A DNA stretch of 64,000 bases, taken from contig NC_092087.1 of NCBI RefSeq assembly GCF_045679555.1, positions 22,220,925 through 22,284,924 on the forward strand, given 5' to 3'. The translations under genes were made by a program, and so were the position numbers. Source of the DNA: Salvelinus alpinus. Its lineage: Eukaryota; Chordata; Actinopteri; Salmoniformes; Salmonidae. Positions 51,791 to 61,050 of this stretch are shown here, piece by piece (position 1 is the stretch's first letter; each line of letters starts with the position of its first letter). The notes under the pieces were generated by a model, which saw only the letters and a list, made by a program, of their open reading frames with translations, was not told where the DNA came from and ran no database searches.

Positions 51791-52830
51791 TTACTGCACT
51801 ACTCTAACCCTGGAAAGCTTAACCTGCCTCTCTCGCACCGGACATTTCTGATCTCCAGCCCCATGGGCACCCTTACGATTAACGCATAACGCTTCTTTCC
51901 CCAATGCTACACATTCCTTTGTTTCATGCCCTTCTGTACACTTCTCACACCTAGGATCCTCCCTCCTACACACTGCTGCCACATGCCCATAAGCTTGACA
52001 CCTGCAACAACATAATGTGTTCGGCACAAAAGCTTGTACGAGATGGCTTAAATATCCTAACATAATTTTGTCAGGCAAAGATTCAACATCAAAACACAAA
52101 AGAACAGACAACAACTCTTCTGTTTCACCACTTACGCCACCCTGTCTGCGTCGCACCGAACGACGAGCATCACAAACACAAGGAATCTTCCCCTTCAGTT
52201 GGTAAACTTTCACTTTTACCACTACCCCAGTCATCACTCCTTTCAATGGCACAATTTTCTTGAGAGCAAAACAATTCACATCTCGTCCCCATTTGTTTGA
52301 TGGACTCATCTTTATCCTGACCCTCGGTGCAAGCCTCGGGCTCTGAGAACTTTACCACACCTACCACCTCCGATAATTTGCCCTCACTCACTTCCATTTC
52401 TCATCCTGTCTTCGATCCGGCATACAACTCACTCTGTTACACTTTCTACCATTCTTCTTTAACAAACCATCTACAAGATTTCCCAACATCTTTAACCGAT
52501 TCAAGATCACCCGCTTCCTCCCTCTCTCTCTTCAACCTCCTCTGCCTCTCTTTTCCCCTCGATTCCTCCGCTCTATTCCAAGAATATGTCTCCTTTTGAT
52601 AATATTGTACTTCCCCTAACATACATCTCTTTCTTTCAAGGGACACCATTCCCCTCGTTACCTGGGGAACCCCCGGATAACAAAGTTCAATCCACAAAAC
52701 TTTCTGCAGCACCATGCTTCCCCAGACCTCTTCTACTTCTATTGTATATTGGTGATCGCACAATTGAATGTGTATCCCGCCACCTACTGTGCGGGATGGA
52801 AACAGGATTCCCCAAAAACGGAACAAACTA
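51791..52830 (-). mobile_element. LINE ORF1 fragment with CCHC zinc knuckles, minus strand
   Basis: The minus-strand frame 52309-51791 encodes a nucleic-acid-binding ORF1-type protein. It has an upstream RNA-binding part ('YLSHLVQAFVPNTLCC') and knuckles 'CCCRCQAYGHVAAVC', 'CEKCTEGHETKEC' and 'CVNRKGAHGAGDQKCP'. More N-terminal pieces lie at 52397-52170 and 52826-52446. No reverse transcriptase follows, because the LTR element at 51263 cuts it off. The clade (I/Nimb-like or other) is uncertain. Confidence 0.65.
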
Positions 52831-53084
52831 CTAAAAAACTACAAAAAATGTTTGAATAAAATAAATAAATAAACTTTTATGTTAAATAATCTAACAGATC
52901 TGATCCCTACAATGGCTCAAGGGGAATCTGGAAAGGCAGGTCTTCCGGCGCCTTGCAAGTCTTCAGACTTAAAATTCTTAAGTCCCATAAACATTTTTGC
53001 CGCAGCCACAATAATGTCCAGTTTCTTAGACTTCTTTGAATGCCACACAATTCACCCTTGACATTTTTTTTTTAGCCATTTTTC

Positions 53085-53485
53085 ATGGTAACCAATTGGT
53101 AGTTACAGTCTTGTCCCATCGTTGCAACTCCCATACGGACTCGGCAGTGGCGAAGGTTGAGAGCTGTGCATCCTCCGAAACACAACCCAGCCAAGCCGCA
53201 CAGCTTCTTGACACAATGCCCACATAACCCGGAAGCCAACCACACCAATGTGTCAGAGGAAACACCATACACCTGGCGACCGTGTCAGCGTGCATTGCGT
53301 CCGGGCCTACCTCAGGAGTCGCTAGAGCACAATGGGACAAGAACATCCTTGCCAGCCAAACCCTCCCCTAACCCAGACGGCGCTGGGCCAATTGTGCGCC
53401 GCACCATGGGTCTCCCAGTTGCGTCCAGCTATGACACGAACCAGGATCTCTAGTTGCACAGCTATCGCTGTGATGCAGTGCCTCC
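53085..53485 (-). mobile_element. Long tRNA-headed SINE, minus orientation
   Basis: On the plus strand it reads 'ttgcaactcccatacggact', 'cctccgaaacacaacccagc', 'ccggaagccaaccacaccaa', 'ggcgctgggccaattgtgcg', and then a decayed tRNA head in reverse near 53440-53480. The order is that of a widespread roughly 400-bp fish SINE. The class name is not certain. Confidence 0.65.
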
Positions 53486-53819
53486 ACATAGGAGATTCGA
53501 TTTACCGCTGTAACTTTTGCCACCTCAATCTCCTTCACCCTTACAGGGCACTCCAGGAATTTGGGATCATGATCCACACCACTTTTGCAACATCGTCGTC
53601 CTTCTAAACACCATTCATCAGTATACTCTGTCCATCTGCACACACTTGAAACATGGCCTAATCCTTTACAATTCTTACACTGCAGTGGTTTGGGGATGAA
53701 AGCTCTTACCACGTATCTTATATAACCAAGCTTCACATGCGTAGGTATTTGCCATTCATCAAAAAACAACAAGAGCGACAGACATTCTTATTTTTCTCCA
53801 TTCACCCACCGGGCTGAAA

Positions 53820-54167
53820 ATGGCTGTCTAACAATGATCAACAACCAACTTGACAGAGCTTGAATATTTTTTTAAAGAATAATGTTGCAAGTATTGTACA
53901 ATCCAGGTGTGCAAAGCTCTTAGAGAGAGACTTACCCAGAAAGACTCACAGCTGTAATCACTGCCAAAGGTGATTCTAACTCAGGGATGTGAATAGTTAT
54001 GTAAATGAGATATTTCTGTATTTCTAAAAGCATGTTTTCACTTTGTCATTATAGAGTATTGTGTGTAGATGGGTGAGAAAAAATAAATATTGAATCCATT
54101 TTGAATTCATGCTGTAAAACAACAAAATGTGGATTAAGTCAAGGGGTATGAATACTTTCTGAAGGCA
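53820..54167 (+). mobile_element. Tc1-like transposon 3' fragment
   Basis: It contains the C-terminal and 3' end wording of the 4447/21726 families ('gctgtaatcactgccaaagg', 'tttgtcattatagagtattg', 'aaggggtatgaatactttct'). Only the last 350 bp are present. Confidence 0.7.
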
Positions 54168-54615
54168 CATGTGTCTGGAGAAACTCTTCATCAAACGACA
54201 GTAAAACCAATAGACTTTCCTTCTTCTTTCCATCTACCATGTGGTTCAAGTTATGTGCATCAACTACTCCTGGCTAAACATCAACTATGTCCTGGCTAAA
54301 CCAAAACCACAGTATATAAGGAGATGCTAGAGATAACACCTTTTGTCAGTGCCCTATTCAGAAAATCATAGCAAACCACTTTCATATATATTTTTGAGAG
54401 GCACAATGCACACTCCTTTTGCTCTTCTGACACACATAAAATTAACATCATACCAGTCCTGGCCACTCTGACTGCCTCCAATGCATTCCTCACCATCTCC
54501 GTTACAGCAAACGGGTCTCCCAAAAAAACATCCTTACTCATGAATTGCTCTCCAACAAGGAACAAGCCATTAACAGCCCGAGGCTTATCTTCATTAACAA
54601 CTTAAATAACAATAC

Positions 54616-55019
54616 TGTCACGCCCTGACCTTAGTTATCTATGTTTTCTTTATTATTTTGGTTAGGTCAGGGTGTGACGAGGGTGGATATGCTTGTTTTG
54701 TATTGTCTAGGGTTTTTTGTATGTCTAGGGGTGTTGGTAAGTCTAGGCATATGTATGTCTATGGTGGCCTGAATTGGTTCCCAATCAGAGGCAGCTGTTT
54801 ATCGTTGTCTCTGATTGGGGATCATATTTAGGTTGCCATTTTCCCTTTTGGTTTTGTGGGGTCTTATTCTATGTTTAGTTGCCTGTCTGCACTAGCCATA
54901 TTAGCTTCACGGTTAGTTTTGTTATTTTGTTCGTTTTGTTCAGTGTTCATCCTTTAAATAAAGAAGAATGTACGCTTACCACGCTGCGCCTTGGTGTCCT
55001 CCCTACGACGGCCATGACA
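54616..55019 (+). mobile_element. 404-bp solo LTR with 5-bp target duplication
   Basis: It starts TGTCACGCCCTGACC and ends GACGGCCATGACA. The flanks carry AATAC at 54611-54615 and at 55020-55024. It contains an 'aataaagaagaatg' polyadenylation-type site. It shares 'cctgacc', 'ggcctg..ttg' and 'cagaggcagctgtttatcgt' blocks with the LTRs at 51263 and 57074, so it belongs to the same small-LTR superfamily. Confidence 0.82.
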
Positions 55020-55024
55020 AATAC

Positions 55025-55540
55025 GGGGATGAGGTAGTTGGGCTATTTACAGATTGACTGTGTCTAGTACAGTGATCGGTAAGCTGCTCTGACACCTGAT
55101 GCTTAAAGTCTCCAGCTTCAGTGATTTGGAAGGAGAGGCAGCCAAAGGAAGAATTGGCTTTGGGGGTGACCAGTGAGATAAACCTGCTGAAGCGTGTGCT
55201 ACAGGTGGGTGCTGCTATGGTGACCAGTGAGCTGAGATAAGGTGGGGCTTTACCTAGCAGAGACTTATAGATGACCTGGAGCCAGTGGGTTTGGCGATGA
55301 ATATGTAGCGAGGGCCAGCCAACGAGAACATACAGGTCGCAGTGGTGGGTAGTATATGGGTATATAATTTGTTGAGTAGAGAGTTGGAGGCTGATTTGTA
55401 AATGACATTGCCGAAGTAAAGGATCGGTAGGATAGTCAGTTTTACGAGGGTATGTTTGGCAGCATGAGTGAAGGATGCTTTGTTGCGAAATAGGAAGCCA
55501 ATTCTAGATTTAATTTTGGATGTAGTGTGTAATCAATTTA
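55025..55540 (-). mobile_element. LINE fragment, minus strand
   Basis: It is reverse-complement wording of the C-terminal and 3' part of the LINE at 6085-8216 ('ggtgaccagtgagataaacc' at the left, 'atgctttgttgcgaaatagg' and 'ttctagatttaattttgga' at the right, matching 7370-7400 in reverse). There is no open frame. Confidence 0.7.
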
Positions 55541-55607
55541 GTCTACCCCTTTTCTCTTTTTACATTTTCTCTTTGTAAAACTGAGGTTATCTGGAGTTCT
55601 TCCACAG

Positions 55608-55708
55608 TGCCCTGCTAAAAAATAACCCAAAGCGCTACACAAGCATGAGGGAGCGGACACACCTTGCGGTTATGGAGCACACCAAGATTGTGGAACAGAA
55701 ACTGAAAG
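55608..55708 (+). CDS. Candidate orphan exon of an unidentified gene
   Basis: It is a 101-bp open block between an acceptor-like 'ttcttccacag' and a donor AAAG|GTATAA. It encodes 33 whole codons in phase 1: ALLKNNPKRYTSMRER, then THLAVMEHTKIVEQKLK. The charged helical wording is unlike the LINE pieces on either side, and no stop interrupts it. I do not recognise the protein. It could be a retained exon of a plus-strand gene cut off by the LTR element, or chance. Confidence 0.35.
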
Positions 55709-55796
55709 GTATAAAATCAAGACTACAGTAATGACAAAACCACCTCACTCTTCTCTCTGCAGATTCTCAAAACACAACACAAATACATGTCTACAA

Positions 55797-56025
55797 GACT
55801 CTTACCTCCCTCACTAGCTTTAAGCACCAGCTGTCAGAGCAGCTCACATATCACTGCACCTGTACATAGCTCATCTGTAAATAGCCCATCCAATCTACCT
55901 CATCCCCATACTGTATTTATTTATTTATCTTGCTCCTTTGCACCCAGTATCTCTACTTGCACATTCATCTTCTGCACATTATACAATTCCAGTGTTTAAT
56001 TGCTATATTGTAATTACGTCGCCAA
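55797..56025 (+). mobile_element. LINE 3' tail truncated by an LTR insertion
   Basis: It has the same tail as 1683 and 7860 ('cactgcacctgtacatagc', 'tagcccatccaatctacctc'). It stops at 'attacgtcgccaa', where the LTR begins, and the expected continuation is absent on this side. Confidence 0.7.
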
Positions 56026-57477
56026 TGTCATGACGTTGGCCTGGGGGTAGGTTTATGACAGTCATAAATACCTCTCCCCCCCTTTTTCCTCTATTTTGGT
56101 AATCCGACCAGTTGAACATATGGGTTGGTACTTAATGAATATGATATCAGTTCGGTTGTCATCTGAGACATTCTCATCAATGATAGGATGACAAACTCTA
56201 CAGTGGAAAGTCTACACATTAGAGTTATCAGATTCACATGGAATTGTTGGGCAATTTAAATGTTTGAATATAAAATTATTGGTGAAAAGATTAAATGTAA
56301 TTTTAGCTTCCAAATGAGAGATTTGGGTTTTCATAAGTTTAGGGCTCTGCTCAATCAGTGGCCCGCCCCTGTGAAGAGACATGGGTTATAAAACTATGAA
56401 AACACACCCTTCTCCCTCCACTATATAAAGCCTTGACGAAAATGTAACCTCCTGTTCCAAGTACGCGACGCCTGCAGCCTCTGCGTTAAAAGGGCAAATA
56501 ACTTGCTGTTCCGGGTACATTAGGTTGACAATCCGATATCAGAATGGTTCAGATAATAACTACAGAATGAAGCTAACCTCAGCGTGAGCTTTGGTTGCGA
56601 ATGGTATGAACTTTGAACTCTTATTCACTACAGGAGTGATACTTCCTAGCCGTTGAGTTAGCAACAGCAGCTGCAAACGTGGGCTAGGGAAGAACAGACA
56701 GAGTATTCTGTCTACCACACAACGACGTTACTACAACGTATCCAATTTACCACCAGAAACATTCTTCAAAGGACAAAGAACTCTGTTGGGCAACACGGCC
56801 TTCCATCTACCACCAACCTAGTAAATATTTATTGCATTTTCCTTTTCCAAATGGGCGGTAATTTAAAATGCATAAGATTCTGTATTTACGATAGAGTAGC
56901 TGCCTACGGCCAGATAGAGACATAGCTTCTCCCTTTGTTCTCCAGTCTTCCCGCTCTTTCACTCAAACCCAACCCCCGTTCTTTGTGTAACCAGCTGTCA
57001 TATCTGTTCCGTCCACTAGGGACCTTTTCCTTTATGACATAATTTGTAATCAAGGTATGATTCATTCTGTGTATGTCACGGCTGTCAATGTCGTTCTCCT
57101 CCTCAGACGAGGAGGAGCATGGATCGGACCAAGATGCGGAGTAGGAGGTATTCATGATTTTAATGACAAACCAACAAACACTAACAAATTAACAAAACAA
57201 CAAACGTGACTAACCTGCAACAGTCCTGTGTGGCCCAAACGCTAACACAGGAAACAAACGCCCACAAAACACCAGTGAAACCCTGGCTGCCTTAGTATGA
57301 CTCTCAATCAGAGACAAACGATACACACCTGTCTCTAATTGAGAATCATACCAGGCCGAACACAAAACCCAACATAGAAATAGAAAACATAGACTGCCCA
57401 CCCAACACTCACGCCCTGACCAATAAAGACATACAAAACAAGAGAAAACAGGTCAGGAACGTGACATAACCCCCCCA

Positions 57478-59649
57478 TTAAGGTGCAAACTCCGGGCGCA
57501 CCAGCACAAAGTCTAGGGGAGGGTCTGGGTGGGCATCTGACCACGGTGGTGGCTCAGGCTCTGGGCGAGGTCCCCACCCCACCATAGTCACTCCCCGCTT
57601 CCGTATCCCCCTCCCAATGACCACCCTCCAACTCAACCCACCTAAATGAAGGGGCAGCATCGGGATAAGGGCCAGCACCGGGATAAGGGGCAGCAGCTCC
57701 GGGATAAGGGGCAGCAGCTCCGGGATAAGGGGCAGCAGCTCCGGGATAAGGGGCAGCAGCTCCGGGATAAGGGGCAGCAGCTCCGGGATAAGGGGCAGCA
57801 GCTCCGGGATAAGGGGCAGCTCCGGACTGAGTGGCAGCTCCGGACTGAGTGGCAGCTCATGACTGGGTGGCAGCTCATGACTGGGTGGCAGCTCACGACT
57901 GTAGGGCAGCTCACGACTGGAGGGCAGCTCACGACTGGAGGGCAGCTCACGACTGGAGGGCAGCTCACGACTGGAGGGCAGCTCACGACTGGAGGGCAGC
58001 TCACGACTGGAGGGCAGCTCACGACTGGAGGGCAGCTCACGACTGGAGGGCAGCTCACGACCGGAGGGCAGCTCACGACCGGAGGGCAGCTCATGACCGT
58101 AGGGCAGCTCATGACTGTCTGGCATCTCTGGCAGCTCCTGACTGGCTGGCGTCTCTGGCAGCTCCTGACTGGCTGGCGTCTCTGGCAGCTCCTGACTGGC
58201 TGGCGTCTCTGGCAGCTCCTGACTGGCTGGCGTCTCTGGCAGCTCCTGACTGGCTGGCGGCTCTGGCAGCTCCTGACTGGCTGGCGGCTCTGGCAGCTCC
58301 TGACTGGCTGGCGGCTCTGGCAGCTCCTGACTGACGGACGGCTCTAGCGGCTCCTGACTGACGGACGGCTCTAACGGCTCGGGACAGACGGGCGGCTCTA
58401 ATGGCTCGTGGCAGACGGATGGCTCAGACGGCGTTGGGCAGACAGATGGCTCAGACGGCGTTGGGCAGACAGATGGCTCAGACGGCGTTGGGCAGACGGA
58501 TGGCTCAGACGGCGTTGGGCAGACAGATGGCTCAGACGGCGTTGGGCAGACGGATGGCTCAGACGGCGTTGGGCAGACGGATGGCTCAGACGGCGTTGGG
58601 CAGACGGATGGCTCAGACGGCGCTGGGCAGACAGATGGCTCAGACGGCGCTGGGCAGACGGGCAGTTCAGGCACCGCTGGGCAGACGGGCAGTTCAGGCA
58701 CCGCTGGGCAGACGGCAGACTCTGGCCGGCTGAGACGCACAATAGGCCTGATGCGTGGTGCCGGAACTGGAGGTACCGGGCTGAGGGCACGCACCTCAGG
58801 GCGAGTACGGGGAGGAGGAACAGGGCTCTGGAGATGCACTGGAAGCCTGGTGCGTGGTGTAGGCACTGGTGGTACTGGGCTGGGGCGGGAAGGTGGCGCC
58901 GGATATGCCGGACCGTGAAGGAGGACACGCGCTCTTGAGCACCGAGCCTCTCCAACCTTACCAGGTTGAATGGTCCCCGTAGCCCTGCCAGTGCGGCGAG
59001 GTGGAATAGCCCGCACTGGGCTATGCAGGCGAACCGGGGACACCACCTGTAAGGCTGGTGCCATGTACGCCGGCCCGAGGAGACGTACTGGAGGCCAGAT
59101 ACGTTGGGCCGGCTTCATGACATCCGGCTCGATGCCCAACCTAGCCCTCCCAGTGCGGCAAGGTGGAATAGCCCGCACTGGGCTAAGCACGCGTACTGGG
59201 GACACCGTGCGCTTTACCGCATAACACGGTGTCTGACCAGTACGACGCCCTCTCACTCCACGGTAAGCCCGGGGAGTTGGCTCAGGTAACCAACCCGGCT
59301 TCGCCACACTCCCCTTTAGCCTCCCCCCAATAAATTTTTGGGTGAGCCTCTCGGGCTTCCAGCCTCTCTTACGTGCTGCCTCCTCATACCAGCGCTCCTG
59401 GGCTGTGGCTGCCTCCTTCTCCTCCCGAGAGCGGCGATTCTCTCCCACCTTAGCCCAGGGTCCTTCTCCGTTGAGTATTTGCTCCCATGTCCATTCCTCT
59501 TCTCTCCATTGCTTTTGTTCTTGCCGTCCTTCTCCAATCCGCTTGGTCCTGGTTTGGTGGGTGTTTCTGTCACGGCTGTCAATGTCGTTCTCCTCCTCAG
59601 ACGAGGAGGAGCATGGATCGGACCAAGATGCGGAGTAGGAGGTATTCAT
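57478..59649 (-). CDS. 723-codon repeat-rich protein of the compact LTR element
   Basis: The ATG at 59649 lies inside the 5' LTR, 81 bp before its end. The stop at 57478-57480 is 12 bp from the 3' LTR. Residues 1-27 are Ser/Glu/Asp-rich and also encoded by the other LTR copy. Residues 28-115 are a charged helical part (WEQILNGEGPWAKVGENR; ERWYEEAARKRGWKPERL). Residues 116-330 are Pro/Arg-rich with PVR and PRTR motifs. From about residue 320 there are three successive arrays: 9-residue VCPTPSEPS and SQELPETPA units, 6-residue SRELPS units and 7-residue PLIPELL units. The end is 'PPWSDAHPDPPLDFVL'. There is no zinc knuckle and no enzyme motif. It might be a Gag-like structural protein. The function is not known. 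Confidence 0.75.
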   Translation of the reverse strand: MNTSYSASWSDPCSSSSEEENDIDSRDRNTHQTRTKRIGEGRQEQKQWREEEWTWEQILNGEGPWAKVGENRRSREEKEAATAQERWYEEAARKRGWKPERLTQKFIGGRLKGSVAKPGWLPEPTPRAYRGVRGRRTGQTPCYAVKRTVSPVRVLSPVRAIPPCRTGRARLGIEPDVMKPAQRIWPPVRLLGPAYMAPALQVVSPVRLHSPVRAIPPRRTGRATGTIQPGKVGEARCSRARVLLHGPAYPAPPSRPSPVPPVPTPRTRLPVHLQSPVPPPRTRPEVRALSPVPPVPAPRIRPIVRLSRPESAVCPAVPELPVCPAVPELPVCPAPSEPSVCPAPSEPSVCPTPSEPSVCPTPSEPSVCPTPSEPSVCPTPSEPSVCPTPSEPSVCPTPSEPSVCPTPSEPSVCHEPLEPPVCPEPLEPSVSQEPLEPSVSQELPEPPASQELPEPPASQELPEPPASQELPETPASQELPETPASQELPETPASQELPETPASQELPEMPDSHELPYGHELPSGRELPSGRELPSSRELPSSRELPSSRELPSSRELPSSRELPSSRELPSSRELPSSRELPYSRELPPSHELPPSHELPLSPELPLSPELPLIPELLPLIPELLPLIPELLPLIPELLPLIPELLPLIPELLPLIPVLALIPMLPLHLGGLSWRVVIGRGIRKRGVTMVGWGPRPEPEPPPWSDAHPDPPLDFVLVRPEFAP
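57676..57832 (-). repeat. 21-bp tandem array (about 7 units)
   Basis: The plus-strand unit is GGGCAGCAGCTCCGGGATAA plus one G, repeated head to tail with few changes. It encodes 7-residue PLIPELL units of the ORF. Confidence 0.9.
57832..58110 (-). repeat. 18-bp tandem array (about 15 units)
   Basis: The plus-strand unit is GGAGGGCAGCTCACGACT. Central copies are identical, with variants at both edges. It encodes the 6-residue SRELPS units. Confidence 0.9.
58110..58700 (-). repeat. Two 27-bp tandem arrays (about 8 and 11 units)
   Basis: Between 58110 and 58345 the unit is CTGGCAGCTCCTGACTGGCT plus seven bases (SQELPETPA). Between 58400 and 58700 it is GGATGGCTCAGACGGCGTTG plus seven bases (VCPTPSEPS). 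The 58345-58400 stretch holds intermediate units. Confidence 0.88.
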
Positions 59650-60539
59650 GATTTTAATGACAAACCAACAAACACTAACAAATTAACAAAACAACAAACG
59701 TGACTAACCTGCAACAGTCCTGTGTGGCCCAAACGCTAACACAGGAAACAAACACCCACAAAACACAAGTGAAACCCTGGCTGCCTTAGTATGACTCTCA
59801 ATCAGAGACAAACGATACACACCTGTCTCTAATTGAGAATCATACCAGGCCGAACACAAAACCCAACATAGAAATAGAAAACATAGACTGCCCACCCAAC
59901 ACTCACGCCCTGACCAATAAAGACATACAAAACAAGAGAAAACAGGTCAGGAACGTGACAGTGTATATGTAATTCTGTGTGATTAGTTAGGTATTTAGTA
60001 AATAAATAATTAAACCCAATTTTGTATTGCTGATTCAACTTGTTAGCCAGGGTTCGTGAAGATTTACAACTTTCAGATGAGACTGAAATAAGGTGACGAT
60101 TAATATTGACTGCTATTGATGTAAAATATTACTAGGTCTTTAAGAGTTTATTCGGAAGATAACTGCTCTATAAATATTATTTAGTGGTGCCCCGACTTTC
60201 TAGTTAATTACATTTACATGATTAGCTCAATCAGGTAATATTACTTACAGAGAAAGGATTTTATAGAATAGCATGTCATATCAATTAATCCGGCATAGCT
60301 AAAGACACAACATTATTGGTGCCCCGTGTGAGGCAACTAAAATAGAATGACGCTTTCATTTTGATTCAGCCTGTATAAAATTGAAAAGCAGATTACATAA
60401 TATACCAAGTTTATTATACACATTTTTGGAGTGGTAGACAAGCATTATTGGGTGTGTGTGTGCTCTGGAAAGATTCCCCATGTTGTGTTCTGACGCAGTC
60501 AGTGGGTAACGTAAGCGAATACATTTCTGTATTTTTTTA

Positions 60540-61050
60540 TTTATTTTTTATTTCACCTTTATTTAACCAGGTAGGCTAGTTGAGAACAAGTTCTCATTTG
60601 CAACTGCGACCTGGCCAAGATAAAGCATAGCAGTGTGAACAGACAACACAGAGTTACACATGGAGTAAACAATAAACAAGTCAATAACATGGTAGAAAAA
60701 AAAAGAGAATCTATATACAATGTGTGCAAAAGGCATGAGGTAGGCAATAAATCGAATAATTACAATTTAGCAGATTAACACTGGAGTGATAAATCATCAG
60801 ATGATCATGTGCAAGAAGAGATACTGGTGTGCAAAAGAGCAGAAAAGTAAATAAATAAAAGCAGTATGGGGGGTGAGGTAGGTAAATTGGGTGGGTAGTT
60901 TACAGATGGACTATGTACAGCTGCAGCGATCGGTTAGCTGCTCGGATAGCAGATTTTTAAAGTTGTTGAGGGAGATAAAAGTCTCCAACTTCAGAGATTT
61001 TTGCAATTCGTTCCAGTCGCAGGCAGCAGAGAACTGGAAGGAAAGGAAAG
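60540..61050 (-). mobile_element. LINE 3' end inserted in the retroelement leader
   Basis: On the plus strand it opens 'atttcacctttatttaacca' and contains 'gcaactgcgacctggccaag' and 'tttacagatggactatgtac', the reverse complement of the tail at 7860-8216. It ends near 'agaactggaaggaaagg'. It is 5'-truncated on the minus strand. Confidence 0.75.

Larger units (their letters stand above)
52840..54600 (-). mobile_element. Second zinc-knuckle LINE ORF1 copy, broken by SINE and Tc1 insertions
   Basis: Fragments on the minus strand are 54565-54296 ('AVTEMVRNALEAVRVARTGM', the N-terminal part), 53772-53488 ('HVKLGYIRYVVRAFIPKPLQ', knuckle 'CKNCKGLGHVSSVC', 'ECPVRVKEIEVAK') and weak wording at 53050-52880. 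It is a diverged relative of the copy at 51791, split by a Tc1 tail (53820-54167) and a SINE (53085-53485). Confidence 0.6.
57074..59960 (-). mobile_element. Compact LTR element with a single LTR-initiated ORF, young and intact
   Basis: Two LTRs (57074-57466 and 59568-59960), each 393 bp, run TGTCACGG...GAACGTGACA on the plus strand and differ at about two positions by eye. The 5-bp duplication GTGTA lies at 57069-57073 and 59961-59965. The element is read on the minus strand, where TAATGGGGGGGTTA just before the 3' LTR is a polypurine tract. The interior is only 2.1 kb and is filled by one ORF. There is no protease, reverse transcriptase or integrase wording in any frame, and no clear TGG primer site after the 5' LTR. 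It is a non-autonomous element that depends on another element's enzymes. Confidence 0.88.
56026..60312 (+). mobile_element. 5' LTR (1.4 kb) of an LTR retroelement, carrying a nested element
   Basis: It starts TGTCATGACGTTGGCC and ends AAAGACACAACA. Without the insertion at 57074-59960 (and its 5-bp duplication) it measures about 1.4 kb, the same as the solo LTR at 12077, and both ends match that LTR. It is followed by 'ttattggtgccccgtgtgag', where TGGTGCCCCG suits a tRNA primer-binding site. It abuts a LINE tail on the left. The matching 3' LTR would lie beyond the window. Confidence 0.78.

Noticed and set aside
52327..52834. Plus-strand open frames opposite the zinc-knuckle ORF1 pieces
   Set aside because: They overlap recognisable minus-strand coding wording and have no features of their own.
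57646..58347. 233-codon plus-strand frame of GQL/DKGQQ-type repeats, and similar frames at 57849 and 58401
   Set aside because: These are shadows of the tandem arrays coding on the minus strand. Triplet periodicity keeps several frames open.
57676..58700. CRISPR-like array
   Set aside because: The units are contiguous tandem repeats with no spacers, in a vertebrate retroelement ORF.
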